In this document: in pieces, positions 24,439 to 32,905 of the stretch | Position numbering within the stretch: position 1 is the stretch's first letter | How the letters are laid out: each line of letters opens with the position of its first letter | From: Chitinophaga sp. HK235 | Lineage (GTDB): Bacteria > Bacteroidota > Bacteroidia > Chitinophagales > Chitinophagaceae | Assembly (NCBI RefSeq): GCF_018255755.1 | Contig: NZ_CP073766.1 | Location: 2,914,001-2,978,000 of the forward strand | Direction of reading: 5' to 3' | DNA length: 64,000 nucleotides | Made by a program: the position numbers and the translations under genes | Notes under the pieces: model-generated | What the model saw: only the letters and a program-made list of their open reading frames with translations | Databases searched by the model: none | What the model was told of the DNA's origin: nothing

Positions 24439-24931
24439 GGGCGAGTTTCTTTTTTATCTGCTTCCGCGCACCAGCTATGGTGTGGTGCACACTGTTTAAC
24501 GGAATGCCTGTGTCGCTGGCGATGGCCCGCATAGTACCCGCGTCGGCGTACAGTTCCAACAGCTTACTGTCATACCAGTACATCCCCGCCATGGCTTCCT
24601 GCACATCGGCAATCAGATCGCTGGCGTCAGCATCGTCTGGAATATCTGGCAGGTAATCACCTGCATTCTCGGGCAAATGCACTACACCTGGCTGCCTGAA
24701 CTTACGGTGGTAGGCGCTGGTCTTACTGTTGTACTGCTTCTGCGCCATGCGGAAGAAAAAGCACTTCAGACAGGTTTCGTTTAGCCTTGCCAGTTTGTCC
24801 TCTGGTATCTCCAGGATAAACAGCATAAGCTCCTGGTAAAGGTCGTCTGCATCGGTGCGCGCTACCTGTCGGCATATGGTGTGGTACTCCGGATCGTGGG
24901 CAAGCTGGTTAATTATCTGTTCTCTGTTCAT
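24425..24931 (-). CDS. Phage-encoded ECF-like sigma factor
   Basis: 168 aa. Residues 15-80 fit sigma region 2: DADDLYQELMLFILEIPEDK (2.1-2.2, compare DAEDLVQE of ECF factors) and CFFFRMAQKQYNSKTSAYHR (2.3-2.4). After an acidic linker, residues 110-165 fit region 4: SKLLELYADAGTMRAIASDT then GIPLNSVHHTIAGARKQIKK, an HTH. There is no region 1 or 3, as in ECF factors. It is the last regulatory gene before the terminase operon, overlapping neighbours on both sides. I infer it directs RNA polymerase to the three to four GGAAC elements in the late region. It could instead be a non-catalytic late activator. Confidence 0.75.
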   Translation of the reverse strand: MNREQIINQLAHDPEYHTICRQVARTDADDLYQELMLFILEIPEDKLARLNETCLKCFFFRMAQKQYNSKTSAYHRKFRQPGVVHLPENAGDYLPDIPDDADASDLIADVQEAMAGMYWYDSKLLELYADAGTMRAIASDTGIPLNSVHHTIAGARKQIKKKLAHANK

Positions 24932-25251
24932 GGTGTAGTGGTTGGTGGTGATGATAATGGCTTCCAGAATGTAGGGGTAATATCATAGGCGAGATCATTA
25001 ATGGTTCCCATGCACTGCAATGCCTTCCAGTATTCGCTTTCGTACATCCCTACAGTGGCATGTCCATGCCATATGATCTGTACGATCTCCCCTGTGGCTG
25101 GCATACGATCAGATGGGCGTACCCATTCTGATTCGTTGAATAGCTGTAATAGCTCGTCTGTCGCCTGCTCCACTGATTCGTCATCGAGGACAGTATCGTA
25201 CATAACGACACTAACAGTTCCGTGTATAATTGTCAATATCTGCTCTCTCAT
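24928..25251 (-). CDS. DUF551-like small phage protein
   Basis: 107 aa from ATG 25251 (MREQILTIIHGTVSVVMYD). The part SEWVRPSDRMPATGEIVQII and the ending TFWKPLSSPP show the WxxxxxxxP...WxPLPxPP pattern of DUF551, often found in phages with unknown role. It overlaps the sigma gene by 4 nt (ATGA). A second DUF551-like gene lies at 26445. Confidence 0.6.
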   Translation of the reverse strand: MREQILTIIHGTVSVVMYDTVLDDESVEQATDELLQLFNESEWVRPSDRMPATGEIVQIIWHGHATVGMYESEYWKALQCMGTINDLAYDITPTFWKPLSSPPTTTP

Positions 25252-25291
25252 CTGGTATGTGTTATACCGCCTTACGGGGCGGCGGTGATGG

Positions 25292-25423
25292 TTATATCTT
25301 CTCGAATATGGCAAGGGCCATAACAAATGCTGCACTCTTATAGTCGCCAATTGCGAACAGAATGCATGCGATAAGGCAAAATATAGTTGGCGCTAGGCCC
25401 TTATAAAATCTTAAACGATCCAT
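25292..25423 (-). CDS. Small membrane peptide (43 aa)
   Basis: ATG 25423. The peptide has a short basic start (MDRLRFYKG) and a hydrophobic part LAPTIFCLIACILFAIG then a second weaker one AAFVMALAIF. It fills an otherwise empty stretch in a compact operon, on the same strand as its neighbours. Function unknown. Confidence 0.5.
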   Translation of the reverse strand: MDRLRFYKGLAPTIFCLIACILFAIGDYKSAAFVMALAIFEKI

Positions 25424-25461
25424 CTGGTTTTTATTATGCGGAGTTACGGCGCCGCTGGTGA

Positions 25462-25695
25462 TTAATTATTGTTGTTGTCGTAGTCAATGCGCTGATTCCA
25501 GTCAGGTGAGCCATCGGGGCGGGCCAGTATCTCTGCCACGATCTCATTCCCGATGCGGCAGTAGCCCATCCCATTGGCCTGACAGTATTCATGCGCCAGC
25601 TGCTGGCTGGGCGCCTGGATGTTAGGGCCACCGAACGTTTTAAGCTCTCCGGTAACCGGATCGGTGGCCCTAATAATTGTTTCCCAGGTGCGCAT
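25462..25695 (-). CDS. Small phage protein (77 aa)
   Basis: From ATG 25695 (MRTWETIIRATDPVTGELKT), one base after the stop of the SSB-like gene; the upstream extension overlaps that gene and is not used. The chain has a mixed alpha/beta pattern (QQLAHEYCQANGMGYCRIGN) and an Asn-rich end. It resembles small phage proteins that read substrate names such as GGPNIxAPSxQxA; function unknown. Confidence 0.55.
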   Translation of the reverse strand: MRTWETIIRATDPVTGELKTFGGPNIQAPSQQLAHEYCQANGMGYCRIGNEIVAEILARPDGSPDWNQRIDYDNNNN

Positions 25696-25696
25696 A

Positions 25697-26071
25697 TTAA
25701 AAAGGGAGATCGTCGTTAGCGGATACAGGTGCTGCGGCCTGTGCTGACTGATGGGTGGACTGGGTCTGCGCCGGCGTGTTGGCTGACAGCTTCTTAATAC
25801 GCCACCCTTGCAGGCTGTTGATAACACCAGCCTTCCCGTTCTTTTCGTAGTGTCGTCCGCGTAGGTTAATGCCGATCTCCACTACGTCACCAGGGTTATA
25901 AGAATCCAGTTCGTTACCCTTCCCCTGGGTAAATTCTATGCTGTAGTGCTGCGGGTAGTTCTCTGTGTTCTCTTTAAGCCACAGTACACGCTTTTCAAAG
26001 TTGCCGTATACTTCAGCTGGGAAGATATCTGTGATAGTACCTGTAAGGGTGATCTTAGCTTGATCGCTCAT
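25697..26071 (-). CDS. DUF3127-type single-stranded DNA-binding protein
   Basis: 124 aa from ATG 26071 (MSDQAKITLTGTITDIFPAE). The fold looks like an OB barrel (FEKRVLWLKENTENYPQHYS, PGDVVEIGINLRGRHYEKNG), followed by a Gln/Ala/Ser-rich linker and the acidic tip NDDLPF, which is the classic C-terminus of SSB proteins that binds partner enzymes. It would protect ssDNA in phage replication and recombination with the annealing protein and helicase. ATGA overlap with the VRR-NUC gene. Confidence 0.75.
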   Translation of the reverse strand: MSDQAKITLTGTITDIFPAEVYGNFEKRVLWLKENTENYPQHYSIEFTQGKGNELDSYNPGDVVEIGINLRGRHYEKNGKAGVINSLQGWRIKKLSANTPAQTQSTHQSAQAAAPVSANDDLPF

Positions 26072-26448
26072 GATAGAATTGTTTTTATAAGTTGTTGAAA
26101 TGTGGTTTCGTCTCGCACCAGGTACACCTCTATGCCGGCGCCCTGCCACACCTGATGAACCTGTTCCTGTGCTGGTGATGTCCTGCCGGCATTGGTCTTA
26201 AACTCGATCCCTACCGGCTTCCCATTGTACAGACAGATCATATCTGGTATTCCCGGCACCACGCCAGTAGCCTTCAGCGTCATAGCCTCACGTGCATGTC
26301 GCGTGCCACCGTTGGGTACCGCGAACAGCAGGCCGCGGAGCTGCGGGTACGTGTTGTGTGCCCACTTGTAGCAACGTGATTGGAGCTGCGCCTCTGACAT
26401 CGACGTCTTACCCTGCCCACGGCCGCCATATGATAATGCTTCGGTCAT
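26068..26448 (-). CDS. VRR-NUC domain nuclease
   Basis: 126 aa. The core pattern is PGIPDMICLYNGKPVGIEFK (catalytic D69, E82, K84) with AVPNGGTRHAREAMTLKATG before it. VRR-NUC nucleases resolve branched DNA such as Holliday junctions and flaps, and phages often encode them beside replication genes. The first ATG is used; a second at residue 17 (MSEAQLQSR) is possible and looks nearer to the usual family start. Overlaps both neighbours by 4 nt. Confidence 0.85.
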   Translation of the reverse strand: MTEALSYGGRGQGKTSMSEAQLQSRCYKWAHNTYPQLRGLLFAVPNGGTRHAREAMTLKATGVVPGIPDMICLYNGKPVGIEFKTNAGRTSPAQEQVHQVWQGAGIEVYLVRDETTFQQLIKTILS

Positions 26449-26777
26449 CTGTTACCGCCCTCCTGCGCAGGTGGTTCCGGTGATGGCATCCAGTGGGAAG
26501 CATTCCACCAAGCTCCAGGGGTAGAGAATATTTTTCTCAGGTGTCGGCTATCTGGATCACCTGTATAAATGCCGCCCATAACCTTACCGTGGAGCGGACC
26601 GTCTACATCATCAATGACGAATAGACAATACGATAGCGATTCTGGCAGTGCCTCGTATACCGGTATCCACCGCATCATTTGCGCTATTTCTTTCGCAGCA
26701 TCCGGCATGCCATAGATAATGCGATTATCATTTGTTGATAACCATTTTTTTAGGATATCCATTATTTTTTCAGTCAT
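26445..26777 (-). CDS. DUF551-like small phage protein
   Basis: 110 aa from the internal ATG at 26777 (MTEKIMDILKKWLSTND). RWIPVYEALPESLSYCLFVI and the end WNASHWMPSPEPP are the DUF551 signature. The frame runs 10 codons further upstream, across the overlap with the previous gene. Function unknown. Confidence 0.6.
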   Translation of the reverse strand: MTEKIMDILKKWLSTNDNRIIYGMPDAAKEIAQMMRWIPVYEALPESLSYCLFVIDDVDGPLHGKVMGGIYTGDPDSRHLRKIFSTPGAWWNASHWMPSPEPPAQEGGNR

Positions 26778-27021
26778 CGCTCTCGACCTCCCTGCCGATA
26801 ATTTCATCTATTACTGAATTGATAAATTCTATCTCATCTTCCCAATACTTCCCGTGTCCTGGCAGATGTTCTAACTTACCGTCGGGGTGAACTACCAATA
26901 CATATAGCCAATCACCCTTTACAACATAAAGCAGATGCCCAAGGACGACAGCCGCCATAATATGCCAACTGGAATTTATCCTATCCCTCAGCGTGGCGAA
27001 TTGAACAGGTGTTAGTCTCAT
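26770..27021 (-). CDS. Small phage protein (83 aa)
   Basis: No family recognised. Mixed alpha/beta, with a hydrophobic core (HIMAAVVLGHLLYVVKGDWL) and an acidic end (IDEIIGREVESDD). It overlaps the upstream gene by 4 nt (ATGA), so it is translated with it. Part of the accessory cluster downstream of the origin. Confidence 0.5.
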   Translation of the reverse strand: MRLTPVQFATLRDRINSSWHIMAAVVLGHLLYVVKGDWLYVLVVHPDGKLEHLPGHGKYWEDEIEFINSVIDEIIGREVESDD

Positions 27022-27221
27022 ATCACTACTGTTGTTAACTGTGAAAGAATCGTTACCGGCAATCCTGGGTACTTTTTAGCCGCTTTCTCCTGCGCGTCGA
27101 GGTAGTCCTTCGCCAACAGGCATACCTGCGATTTATAGGCGGAGAAATCGACCTCAATAATGAATGGGCGATACGCTCGCAGCCACTCCAGCATTTCTTC
27201 GTGTTTTGTTTTACGGGGCAT
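27018..27221 (-). CDS. Small phage protein (67 aa)
   Basis: First gene downstream of the iteron region. Basic start MPRKTKHEEMLEWLRAYRPF and a helical middle (AKDYLDAQEKAAKKYPG). No family recognised; it may be a small DNA-associated protein given its charge and position, but this is speculative. Confidence 0.5.
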   Translation of the reverse strand: MPRKTKHEEMLEWLRAYRPFIIEVDFSAYKSQVCLLAKDYLDAQEKAAKKYPGLPVTILSQLTTVVI

Positions 27222-27286
27222 ATATTCCTTTTTTAGTGTCAGTTTTATGATGTTTTGTCAGTTTTGCCTGTTTTGGCGATCACACT

Positions 27287-27575
27287 GTTACCATCTGTTA
27301 CCACGTAAATCAGCCATAGTAGCGAAAGGTAACAGCAGGTAACAGGTAACACCACATTTTCAAAACTTTCTTATAACAAAAACTATTTTGAAGTTATAGG
27401 ATATATAGGCTATATATACTGTATATATCGTTTATATATTGCTCTATTACTATACTCCTATCTATATAACTTTATAATATTTAGTGTTACTACTGTTACC
27501 TACCTTTAAAACCCTTTACCGTAGTGCAATAGCGTGGTAACACCATACTGTTACCTACCTGTTACCACTGTTACC
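27287..27575. other. Candidate phage replication origin (GTTACC iterons + AT-rich core)
   Basis: A 329-nt gene-free stretch and the adjoining end of the replication gene contain ten copies of GTTACC or its complement. Five lie at 27287, 27297, 27328, 27338 and 27345; five at 27495, 27536, 27550, 27561 and 27570. Between the clusters (27356-27486) the sequence is almost only A and T with TATATA tracts. Repeated boxes flanking an AT-rich core, beside the initiator-like primase/VapE gene, are the usual build of a phage or plasmid origin. The three last copies lie inside the coding end of that gene. There is no other gene in this stretch. Confidence 0.65.
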
Positions 27576-29704
27576 TGCTTCTGTATCAGGTAAATACGTC
27601 TCGCAGTATCTCTGCCAACCTTTTTCAGTTTTGACTTCCAGCCCAGCCGATTCGTTTCTTTCATCAACTGCTCCCGGCTTAATCTTATAGTGGAGTATCT
27701 TTCCAGATAGGAAATAATATCTGCATAGGTCATCCATATGGCAGATGGGTTATAATCTGTAGTGACATATTCAAAATGAGTTATGAGCAATTCATATTCG
27801 GATGAGTAATTTTCAAACCCGGTGGTGTGAGCGTTTAACAGCTGTACGTCTGTTTTTGACAGCTCCCATTTAAAGCCATCTTTCCACAGCCAGTATGCTT
27901 CCATTATTAACTGTATGCGGTCCACCTGATCGATGCGATTAAAGTCTATTCCCAGTACATTTACCGGGATGATACGCCGGTTGCCGGTAGGGTCACGCAG
28001 TATCTCACGATGGTTGGTCGTGCCGGCAAAGGTGCAGATACGGCGCATTGTTACGGAGGCATGCCCGTATGGTTCCCTGACGGTTATGTTCTGTTTGGAC
28101 AGGATAGATTTAAGCTTAGCCTCTTCCTTCTTATTCTTCCCGGAAAGCTCGTCATCGAAAATGATAAGCTTTTTACACATAAGTATTTCATCATCTTTAT
28201 CCTTGTCCATCTTACACTCAGCAAAGTAGCTTTGCAATTCAACGGGGAGTAGTCGCTGGAAAAATTCAGTCTTCCCGGTTCCGATTTCACCAGACAGTAC
28301 CATCATCAGCGGTGACGGCTTACCGAATAGAGTTGCAATCATTCCCACGAGCCACCGCTTCCCGTAGTACTGTACGAAATCAGGAAAAAACTCACTTCCT
28401 TCCTCCATACCCGTATCAGAGTTGACACAGGCAAAATATTCGTCGATAACGCCTGACGGCCTGATGTGCTGGTACTTTTCGAAAAACTCATCAAACGGAT
28501 TATAATCCGGTGTGAAGTTTGAATGGATTATGTTCCGCACCATGTCCTTACTCACCTTGTCATATACTTTAGCTGTCTCTTTCCAGATGGTATTTATATC
28601 CCTGTCTTCGATAGGCTTACCATCCAACTCGATGAAACGGGTGATAACGTTCCTTCGCAGGCTGTAGTTATACCGCAGCCACTCCTCCACCTGGGATATC
28701 AGGCTTTCGTCAGTCTCCACATGTGCACCGGCAAATACCTGAGCGATGATGGGGCCAGATTCATCTGAAGAAATACCGTCGGCATCCTGGAGCATCCTGG
28801 CAGCCTCCTGCTGTGTGCTGCCGGACTTCTTTATGTTCCGGGCAACGGTAGCAATTTTCTGCGTCCGTGCAGATACTGTCTGCAATCCAGCCTGCTTAGC
28901 ATAGTAGTAGAAGGTGGCAATGGTTACCCCGCTACGTCCGGCTTTCAGACAATTATTATACTGCCGATCACACAGGTCTGGTTTATATCCGGTATTGAAC
29001 TGGCTGAGGCGATGGAAGTACTGGCGTCCGTTGTGACTGAACTTATCAGCCAGGGCAAAGCCAATGCGTAACCATGCCTGATAGTTATAGGTGAGATCAA
29101 GGCGCTGTGCTTCTATTTCCCGCACGATATCTTCAAAATCGTTTTGCACATAGACCACTTCCGCCACCTTCTTAAGCGCTGCCGGCTCCTTTTTCGGGTA
29201 CTGGGTAAACTTGTCGGCATGTTCGTTTAAGAACAGATGCGGGTCCCAGGATACAAACCTGGCACGGGATACATCCCGGCAAGAAGGATCGGCGACAAGC
29301 TGATAGTTTTTGTACAGATATTCCTGCAGACCTTCGAAAGCCTCCGCATGCTTATCCGGATTGATTTTAAACATAACAGCAAGTCCGCGCCCACCTGCTG
29401 ATACGAAAGCGGCATATACATGCCGGTCAGCACAGATAATAGATTTGGTGTCTTCCGGATCGACGTCGTCCACGTCGATGCAGATAAAGCCAGAATGCTT
29501 AACCAATCCGGTTATCCGGCGTTCCGAAAACTTGCCAGACAGGCAAACAGCAACAAGTGTGTCCTTTTCTTTCTGCCCGTTACGTACTGCAAGCACATCA
29601 TCCTGGTATTTACCATCGCGAATGTGGTCCAGCAGTATATCCACTGGTATTTCGTTTGTACCTGTTACCTGCCTTATATTACTGTAGATACTTACTGTCG
29701 TCAT
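27551..29704 (-). CDS. Primase/VapE-type replication protein (BT4734-like + VirE/VapE ATPase)
   Basis: 717 aa. Residues 1-170 fit the BT4734-like N-terminal domain (primase-type): HSGFICIDVDDVDPEDTK, AFVSAGGRGLAVMFKI and RARFVSWDP. The middle (about 190-260) is PriCT-like (LTYNYQAWLRIGFALADKFS). The C-terminal half is the VapE/VirE P-loop ATPase: SGEIGTGKTEFFQRLLP near residue 470, KKLIIFDDELSGKNKKEE as Walker B, GTTNHREILRDPTGNRRIIP as sensor region. Such proteins prime and unwind phage DNA. It overlaps the helicase gene by 4 nt, and its 3' end carries iterons. Confidence 0.85.
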   Translation of the reverse strand: MTTVSIYSNIRQVTGTNEIPVDILLDHIRDGKYQDDVLAVRNGQKEKDTLVAVCLSGKFSERRITGLVKHSGFICIDVDDVDPEDTKSIICADRHVYAAFVSAGGRGLAVMFKINPDKHAEAFEGLQEYLYKNYQLVADPSCRDVSRARFVSWDPHLFLNEHADKFTQYPKKEPAALKKVAEVVYVQNDFEDIVREIEAQRLDLTYNYQAWLRIGFALADKFSHNGRQYFHRLSQFNTGYKPDLCDRQYNNCLKAGRSGVTIATFYYYAKQAGLQTVSARTQKIATVARNIKKSGSTQQEAARMLQDADGISSDESGPIIAQVFAGAHVETDESLISQVEEWLRYNYSLRRNVITRFIELDGKPIEDRDINTIWKETAKVYDKVSKDMVRNIIHSNFTPDYNPFDEFFEKYQHIRPSGVIDEYFACVNSDTGMEEGSEFFPDFVQYYGKRWLVGMIATLFGKPSPLMMVLSGEIGTGKTEFFQRLLPVELQSYFAECKMDKDKDDEILMCKKLIIFDDELSGKNKKEEAKLKSILSKQNITVREPYGHASVTMRRICTFAGTTNHREILRDPTGNRRIIPVNVLGIDFNRIDQVDRIQLIMEAYWLWKDGFKWELSKTDVQLLNAHTTGFENYSSEYELLITHFEYVTTDYNPSAIWMTYADIISYLERYSTIRLSREQLMKETNRLGWKSKLKKVGRDTARRIYLIQKQVTVVTGR

Positions 29705-31251
29705 GCTGCTACTACTTTCTGCTGGTAATTAAAAACACGCTGTAACTCTTCGTCAAACCACTGGGCGGTAGTGTCTTTATGCCATTGGTTATATCGCTTA
29801 CCCTGGGCTTTACACCATTCCCTTACCTTGTCCTGGTACATACTCCGGAGCTTTTCGGCGATAGGGTCAGTAAGCTCCCTGACTTTCCAGTCACGCTTCG
29901 CGGTCTGGATAATAGAACTTTTAATCTGGTGCAGGCCAGCGTAAAGTTTCCACCCGGCTGTTTCCGTCTTCTGCACGACATCTTGAACGGCTACACGTAG
30001 TGGGCGTTCTTCAGTTAGCAGCTCGAACTCCGCCAGAGCCGAATCTATCTGCATCTCCTTCTTTACATTGGCACCGCAGAACGGGCAGGTGGTGGCAGAG
30101 GCGTGAATAATGGCATCGCATTCCGGACAGCCTTTTACAGGTGCTACCCCGTCACTATCGCAGGGCTTCTCCGGATAATGGAACATATCTGACCAGTCCC
30201 GGCTCGCACACCAGTCACCATGGTGTAGCGCATTGCCTCCCATGTCCAGGATGGTGAAAAAATCTTTCCCAGGGAACGGACGGGATCCGCGGCCAGTCAT
30301 CTGCAACCATAGGGGCAGACTGGTAGTAGCTTTGTTGATGATCACCGTTTCTACAGATGGCTCATCAAACCCGGTTGTCAATATGCCGACGTTGTTAAGA
30401 ATGGCACCAGGTGTTTCCTTTAACCAGACAAGACACTCCTTCCGGTATGCATCCCCGCTGGTAGCATCCAGGTGTCTGGAAGGGTAGCCAGCATCGAGGA
30501 ACGCCTTATTTACAATTTGGCTATGTTCTACATTACAGTTAAAGACAACGGCCTTAGTGCCTTTACAGTGCTGTTGGTATCCTTCCACCGTATTACCTAC
30601 CTGCTTCGCCTTTGAAAACTCATTGCCCATCTGCCTGTCGTCAAACTCGCCGCCCTTTATCTTAAGCGTTTTTCGGTCGATGTTCTTTACATGGTAGGTC
30701 CGGTTGCGCACAAGGCTGCCAGAAGCAATCAGGTCGGGTATGTCGATCCCGCAAACGATATCGTCGTACTGGTCTTTAAGTGGCTCCTTTTTACTGGCGC
30801 TGATAGGCGTGGCAGTAAATCCAACAATCATGCTGCTGTGGAAGTGCTGGTGCATCTTCTTAAAGTTGCCAATATGGCATTCGTCTATAATTACCAGGCC
30901 AACGTCGCCAAAGTGTTTCGGATTCTTACGGAGACGGTTATACGCTGTTTCCACCATAGCAGTATATACAGGTACGTTGGGCAGATACTTCTGCCCGGCA
31001 ACAACAGGGTGCCCAATGATCTCGTACCAGTCATACAACGTCCGCCGGGCCTGCTGTAACAATTCCTCCCGGTGTACCAGGATAAGGACTTTTTTGTTGT
31101 TACGGGCCAGATACCGGTTTATCAATCCGGAGAATGTTACTGTCTTTCCGCCCCCAGTAGCCAGCTGAAAAACAACCTTACGCTTCCCATCCGCCACCTT
31201 CCTGGCCACCGCTGTTATTGCATCTTCCTGGTATTGTCGTAGTTGTTTCAT
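29701..31251 (-). CDS. SF2 DEAD/DEAH-type helicase with zinc ribbon
   Basis: 516 aa. Motif I QLATGGGKTVTFSG (31-37 box), motif II VIIDECH (123-126), motif III GFTATP, motif V VGILTTGFDEPSVET and motif VI MTGRGSRPFPGK are all present. After the helicase core CPECDAIIHASATTCPFCG is a zinc ribbon, followed by a helical C-terminus. This is the SSL2/UvsW-like helicase of many phages, acting in replication restart and recombination. One base overlap with the PAPS-reductase-like gene. Confidence 0.9.
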   Translation of the reverse strand: MKQLRQYQEDAITAVARKVADGKRKVVFQLATGGGKTVTFSGLINRYLARNNKKVLILVHREELLQQARRTLYDWYEIIGHPVVAGQKYLPNVPVYTAMVETAYNRLRKNPKHFGDVGLVIIDECHIGNFKKMHQHFHSSMIVGFTATPISASKKEPLKDQYDDIVCGIDIPDLIASGSLVRNRTYHVKNIDRKTLKIKGGEFDDRQMGNEFSKAKQVGNTVEGYQQHCKGTKAVVFNCNVEHSQIVNKAFLDAGYPSRHLDATSGDAYRKECLVWLKETPGAILNNVGILTTGFDEPSVETVIINKATTSLPLWLQMTGRGSRPFPGKDFFTILDMGGNALHHGDWCASRDWSDMFHYPEKPCDSDGVAPVKGCPECDAIIHASATTCPFCGANVKKEMQIDSALAEFELLTEERPLRVAVQDVVQKTETAGWKLYAGLHQIKSSIIQTAKRDWKVRELTDPIAEKLRSMYQDKVREWCKAQGKRYNQWHKDTTAQWFDEELQRVFNYQQKVVAA

Positions 31252-32009
31252 TATCTAACAATATTTTCCGGCTCGCAGAATATACCACACTCAAATTGCA
31301 TTGATTTCAACGGGGCGCCAAATGCTGTTTCCGGAAGTTCGTCGAGAAACATCCTTTGTCCCTTGTATCTCACCAGCCGAACGCCTAACCTACGGGATTG
31401 CTCAGACCGTGATTTGAAAACCTGCGGGTCAACACGCCGTACGTGATTCCAATACGTAGCAGATGTGGATTTTACACAGCCAATACAGTTTGCGTTAGGA
31501 TATCCACGCTGATAAATATTCGGAAGTGCAATGCCGGCGTTAAGCAAAACCGTATAACATTCTGCCTTGGAAATTCCAGCATCTATAAGCGTTGGGATTA
31601 CATTCGATCGCTCGCTTTTAATAAAATTATTATGCCTTATTTTTTCGTCGGCAGTGAACCCAAATACATGCCAATCCGGGTTATGTTGTTTCTCCCACAG
31701 ATAACGCGCTTCCTTCTTCAGCTCTTTTGTGCATGGAGCACCATAGATACCAGACATATACTGTCTCTTTTCCCATACTTCTGCAGCAGAACAGTTAGGA
31801 TACTTCGGATTAATTGCGATTTCTATTGGCCTCCCTATCCACTGCGAAACATCTTCAAGGAACCTGCGATTATCCACGTCCTCTTCAGCAACAAAGGTGT
31901 TAACGACACGTATATTATTATCGTTCCCATATTTCTCAATAGTTAGCTTTGCAGCTACAGCGCTTGCAGCACCACAAGAAAACCATACAACTATATTTTC
32001 TCCATTCAT
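31251..32009 (-). CDS. PAPS-reductase-family protein (PP-loop ATP pyrophosphatase)
   Basis: 252 aa. The N-terminal PP-loop is VVWFSCGAASAVAAKLTIEK, where the usual SGGxDS is SCGAAS. Five Cys are spaced C93, C175-x2-C178, C241-x3-C245, in the segments GAPCTKELKK, NANCIGCVKST and FECGIFCEP, compatible with an Fe-S cluster. Family members activate sulfate or use ATP to modify nucleobases (as DndC does for DNA phosphorothioation). In a phage replication operon it could modify DNA or tRNA, but no dnd partner is present, so this is unproven. It may equally be a remnant with another substrate. Confidence 0.75.
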   Translation of the reverse strand: MNGENIVVWFSCGAASAVAAKLTIEKYGNDNNIRVVNTFVAEEDVDNRRFLEDVSQWIGRPIEIAINPKYPNCSAAEVWEKRQYMSGIYGAPCTKELKKEARYLWEKQHNPDWHVFGFTADEKIRHNNFIKSERSNVIPTLIDAGISKAECYTVLLNAGIALPNIYQRGYPNANCIGCVKSTSATYWNHVRRVDPQVFKSRSEQSRRLGVRLVRYKGQRMFLDELPETAFGAPLKSMQFECGIFCEPENIVR

Positions 32010-32016
32010 ATTGTTT

Positions 32017-32280
32017 CTATCTGAAAGTGAAGTATCCGTGGATATTCGGGAGCATTGCCCGATTTAGCGTCATGACGCCACAGTTTTTATCCAGCACGCT
32101 TAGCTGATGCAGGTCTTCTGCCACCTGTGTGGTAACATTCCTGACAGGATTTAACTGTGCATCAACAAGCCGATAGCATTGCGATCCAGATGGCTTCACA
32201 TGCTTGCGAAGAGTTCCATTGTGCAGAATAATAGACTCCACAACGTCTTTCTGTGCAGTGGTTAGAGTTATTTTACCCAT
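32017..32280 (-). CDS. Small phage protein (87 aa)
   Basis: No family recognised. Starts MGKITLTTAQKDVVESIILH; the rest is mixed alpha/beta (HVKPSGSQCYRLVDAQLNPV) with no motifs. It lies between Gp157-like and PAPS-reductase-like genes with 2 and 7 nt gaps, so it belongs to the early operon. Confidence 0.55.
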   Translation of the reverse strand: MGKITLTTAQKDVVESIILHNGTLRKHVKPSGSQCYRLVDAQLNPVRNVTTQVAEDLHQLSVLDKNCGVMTLNRAMLPNIHGYFTFR

Positions 32281-32282
32281 GG

Positions 32283-32903
32283 CTATTTGATTTGAAGGTT
32301 ACTCTTCTCCTGTATGCTGGCACCAGGGATCTCGATCCCTCCTTTTAACATATCAGAAATGCGTGTTTTGTTCGGGGTGATCTTAATGTCGAAGCAGTTA
32401 AAAGTAAGATCCATTATGCCGGATTCTTTGGCTTCTGCTTCCAGGTCAGGACGCATCTCATATGATATCTTGAAGTATTTAAGGATGCTATCCTCGAAGC
32501 CATCCACCAGAGAAAGGGATTTAGATCTGCGGTAGACTATTTTAAGCAGGTCCCCATCCACCTTATCCATACCAAACTGCTGCATGCCTTCATCCAGCAT
32601 CTTCCGGAACAATTCCCCCTTCCGGTCAGACTGCTGTTTAAGCTGCTGCAGGCGTTTAATCTCTGCAGCGATTGTATCGCTTTCCGCTTCTGCTTTACGG
32701 ATTACAAAGCCATAGCTAATGGCCTTCTCCTTAAACCCGTCCTCTGTTAAGCGTAGGCGCTCTTCCAGCTCCGGTGTCAACAGGCCGTCTGCATCTTCGA
32801 TTTCAGTCAACAGGGAAAGGTGATCCTGCCTGATGTTGAAAAGGGATTTTTTACGCTCCTGGTATGCCCCAGCAGATTCAAAAGGTTCTCTTGTAGCTCC
32901 CAT
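32283..32903 (-). CDS. Siphovirus Gp157-like protein
   Basis: 206 aa. A long N-terminal coiled coil (residues 15-115, ERKKSLFNIRQDHLSLLTEI and KAEAESDTIAAEIKRLQQLK) is followed by the Gp157 beta part (GDLLKIVYRRSKSLSLVDGF, NCFDIKITPNKTRISDMLKG). In streptococcal phages Gp157 is linked to phage resistance, and it commonly accompanies SSAP genes in replication modules. It is 2 nt from the annealing-protein gene. Confidence 0.75.
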   Translation of the reverse strand: MGATREPFESAGAYQERKKSLFNIRQDHLSLLTEIEDADGLLTPELEERLRLTEDGFKEKAISYGFVIRKAEAESDTIAAEIKRLQQLKQQSDRKGELFRKMLDEGMQQFGMDKVDGDLLKIVYRRSKSLSLVDGFEDSILKYFKISYEMRPDLEAEAKESGIMDLTFNCFDIKITPNKTRISDMLKGGIEIPGASIQEKSNLQIK

Positions 32904-32905
32904 GG

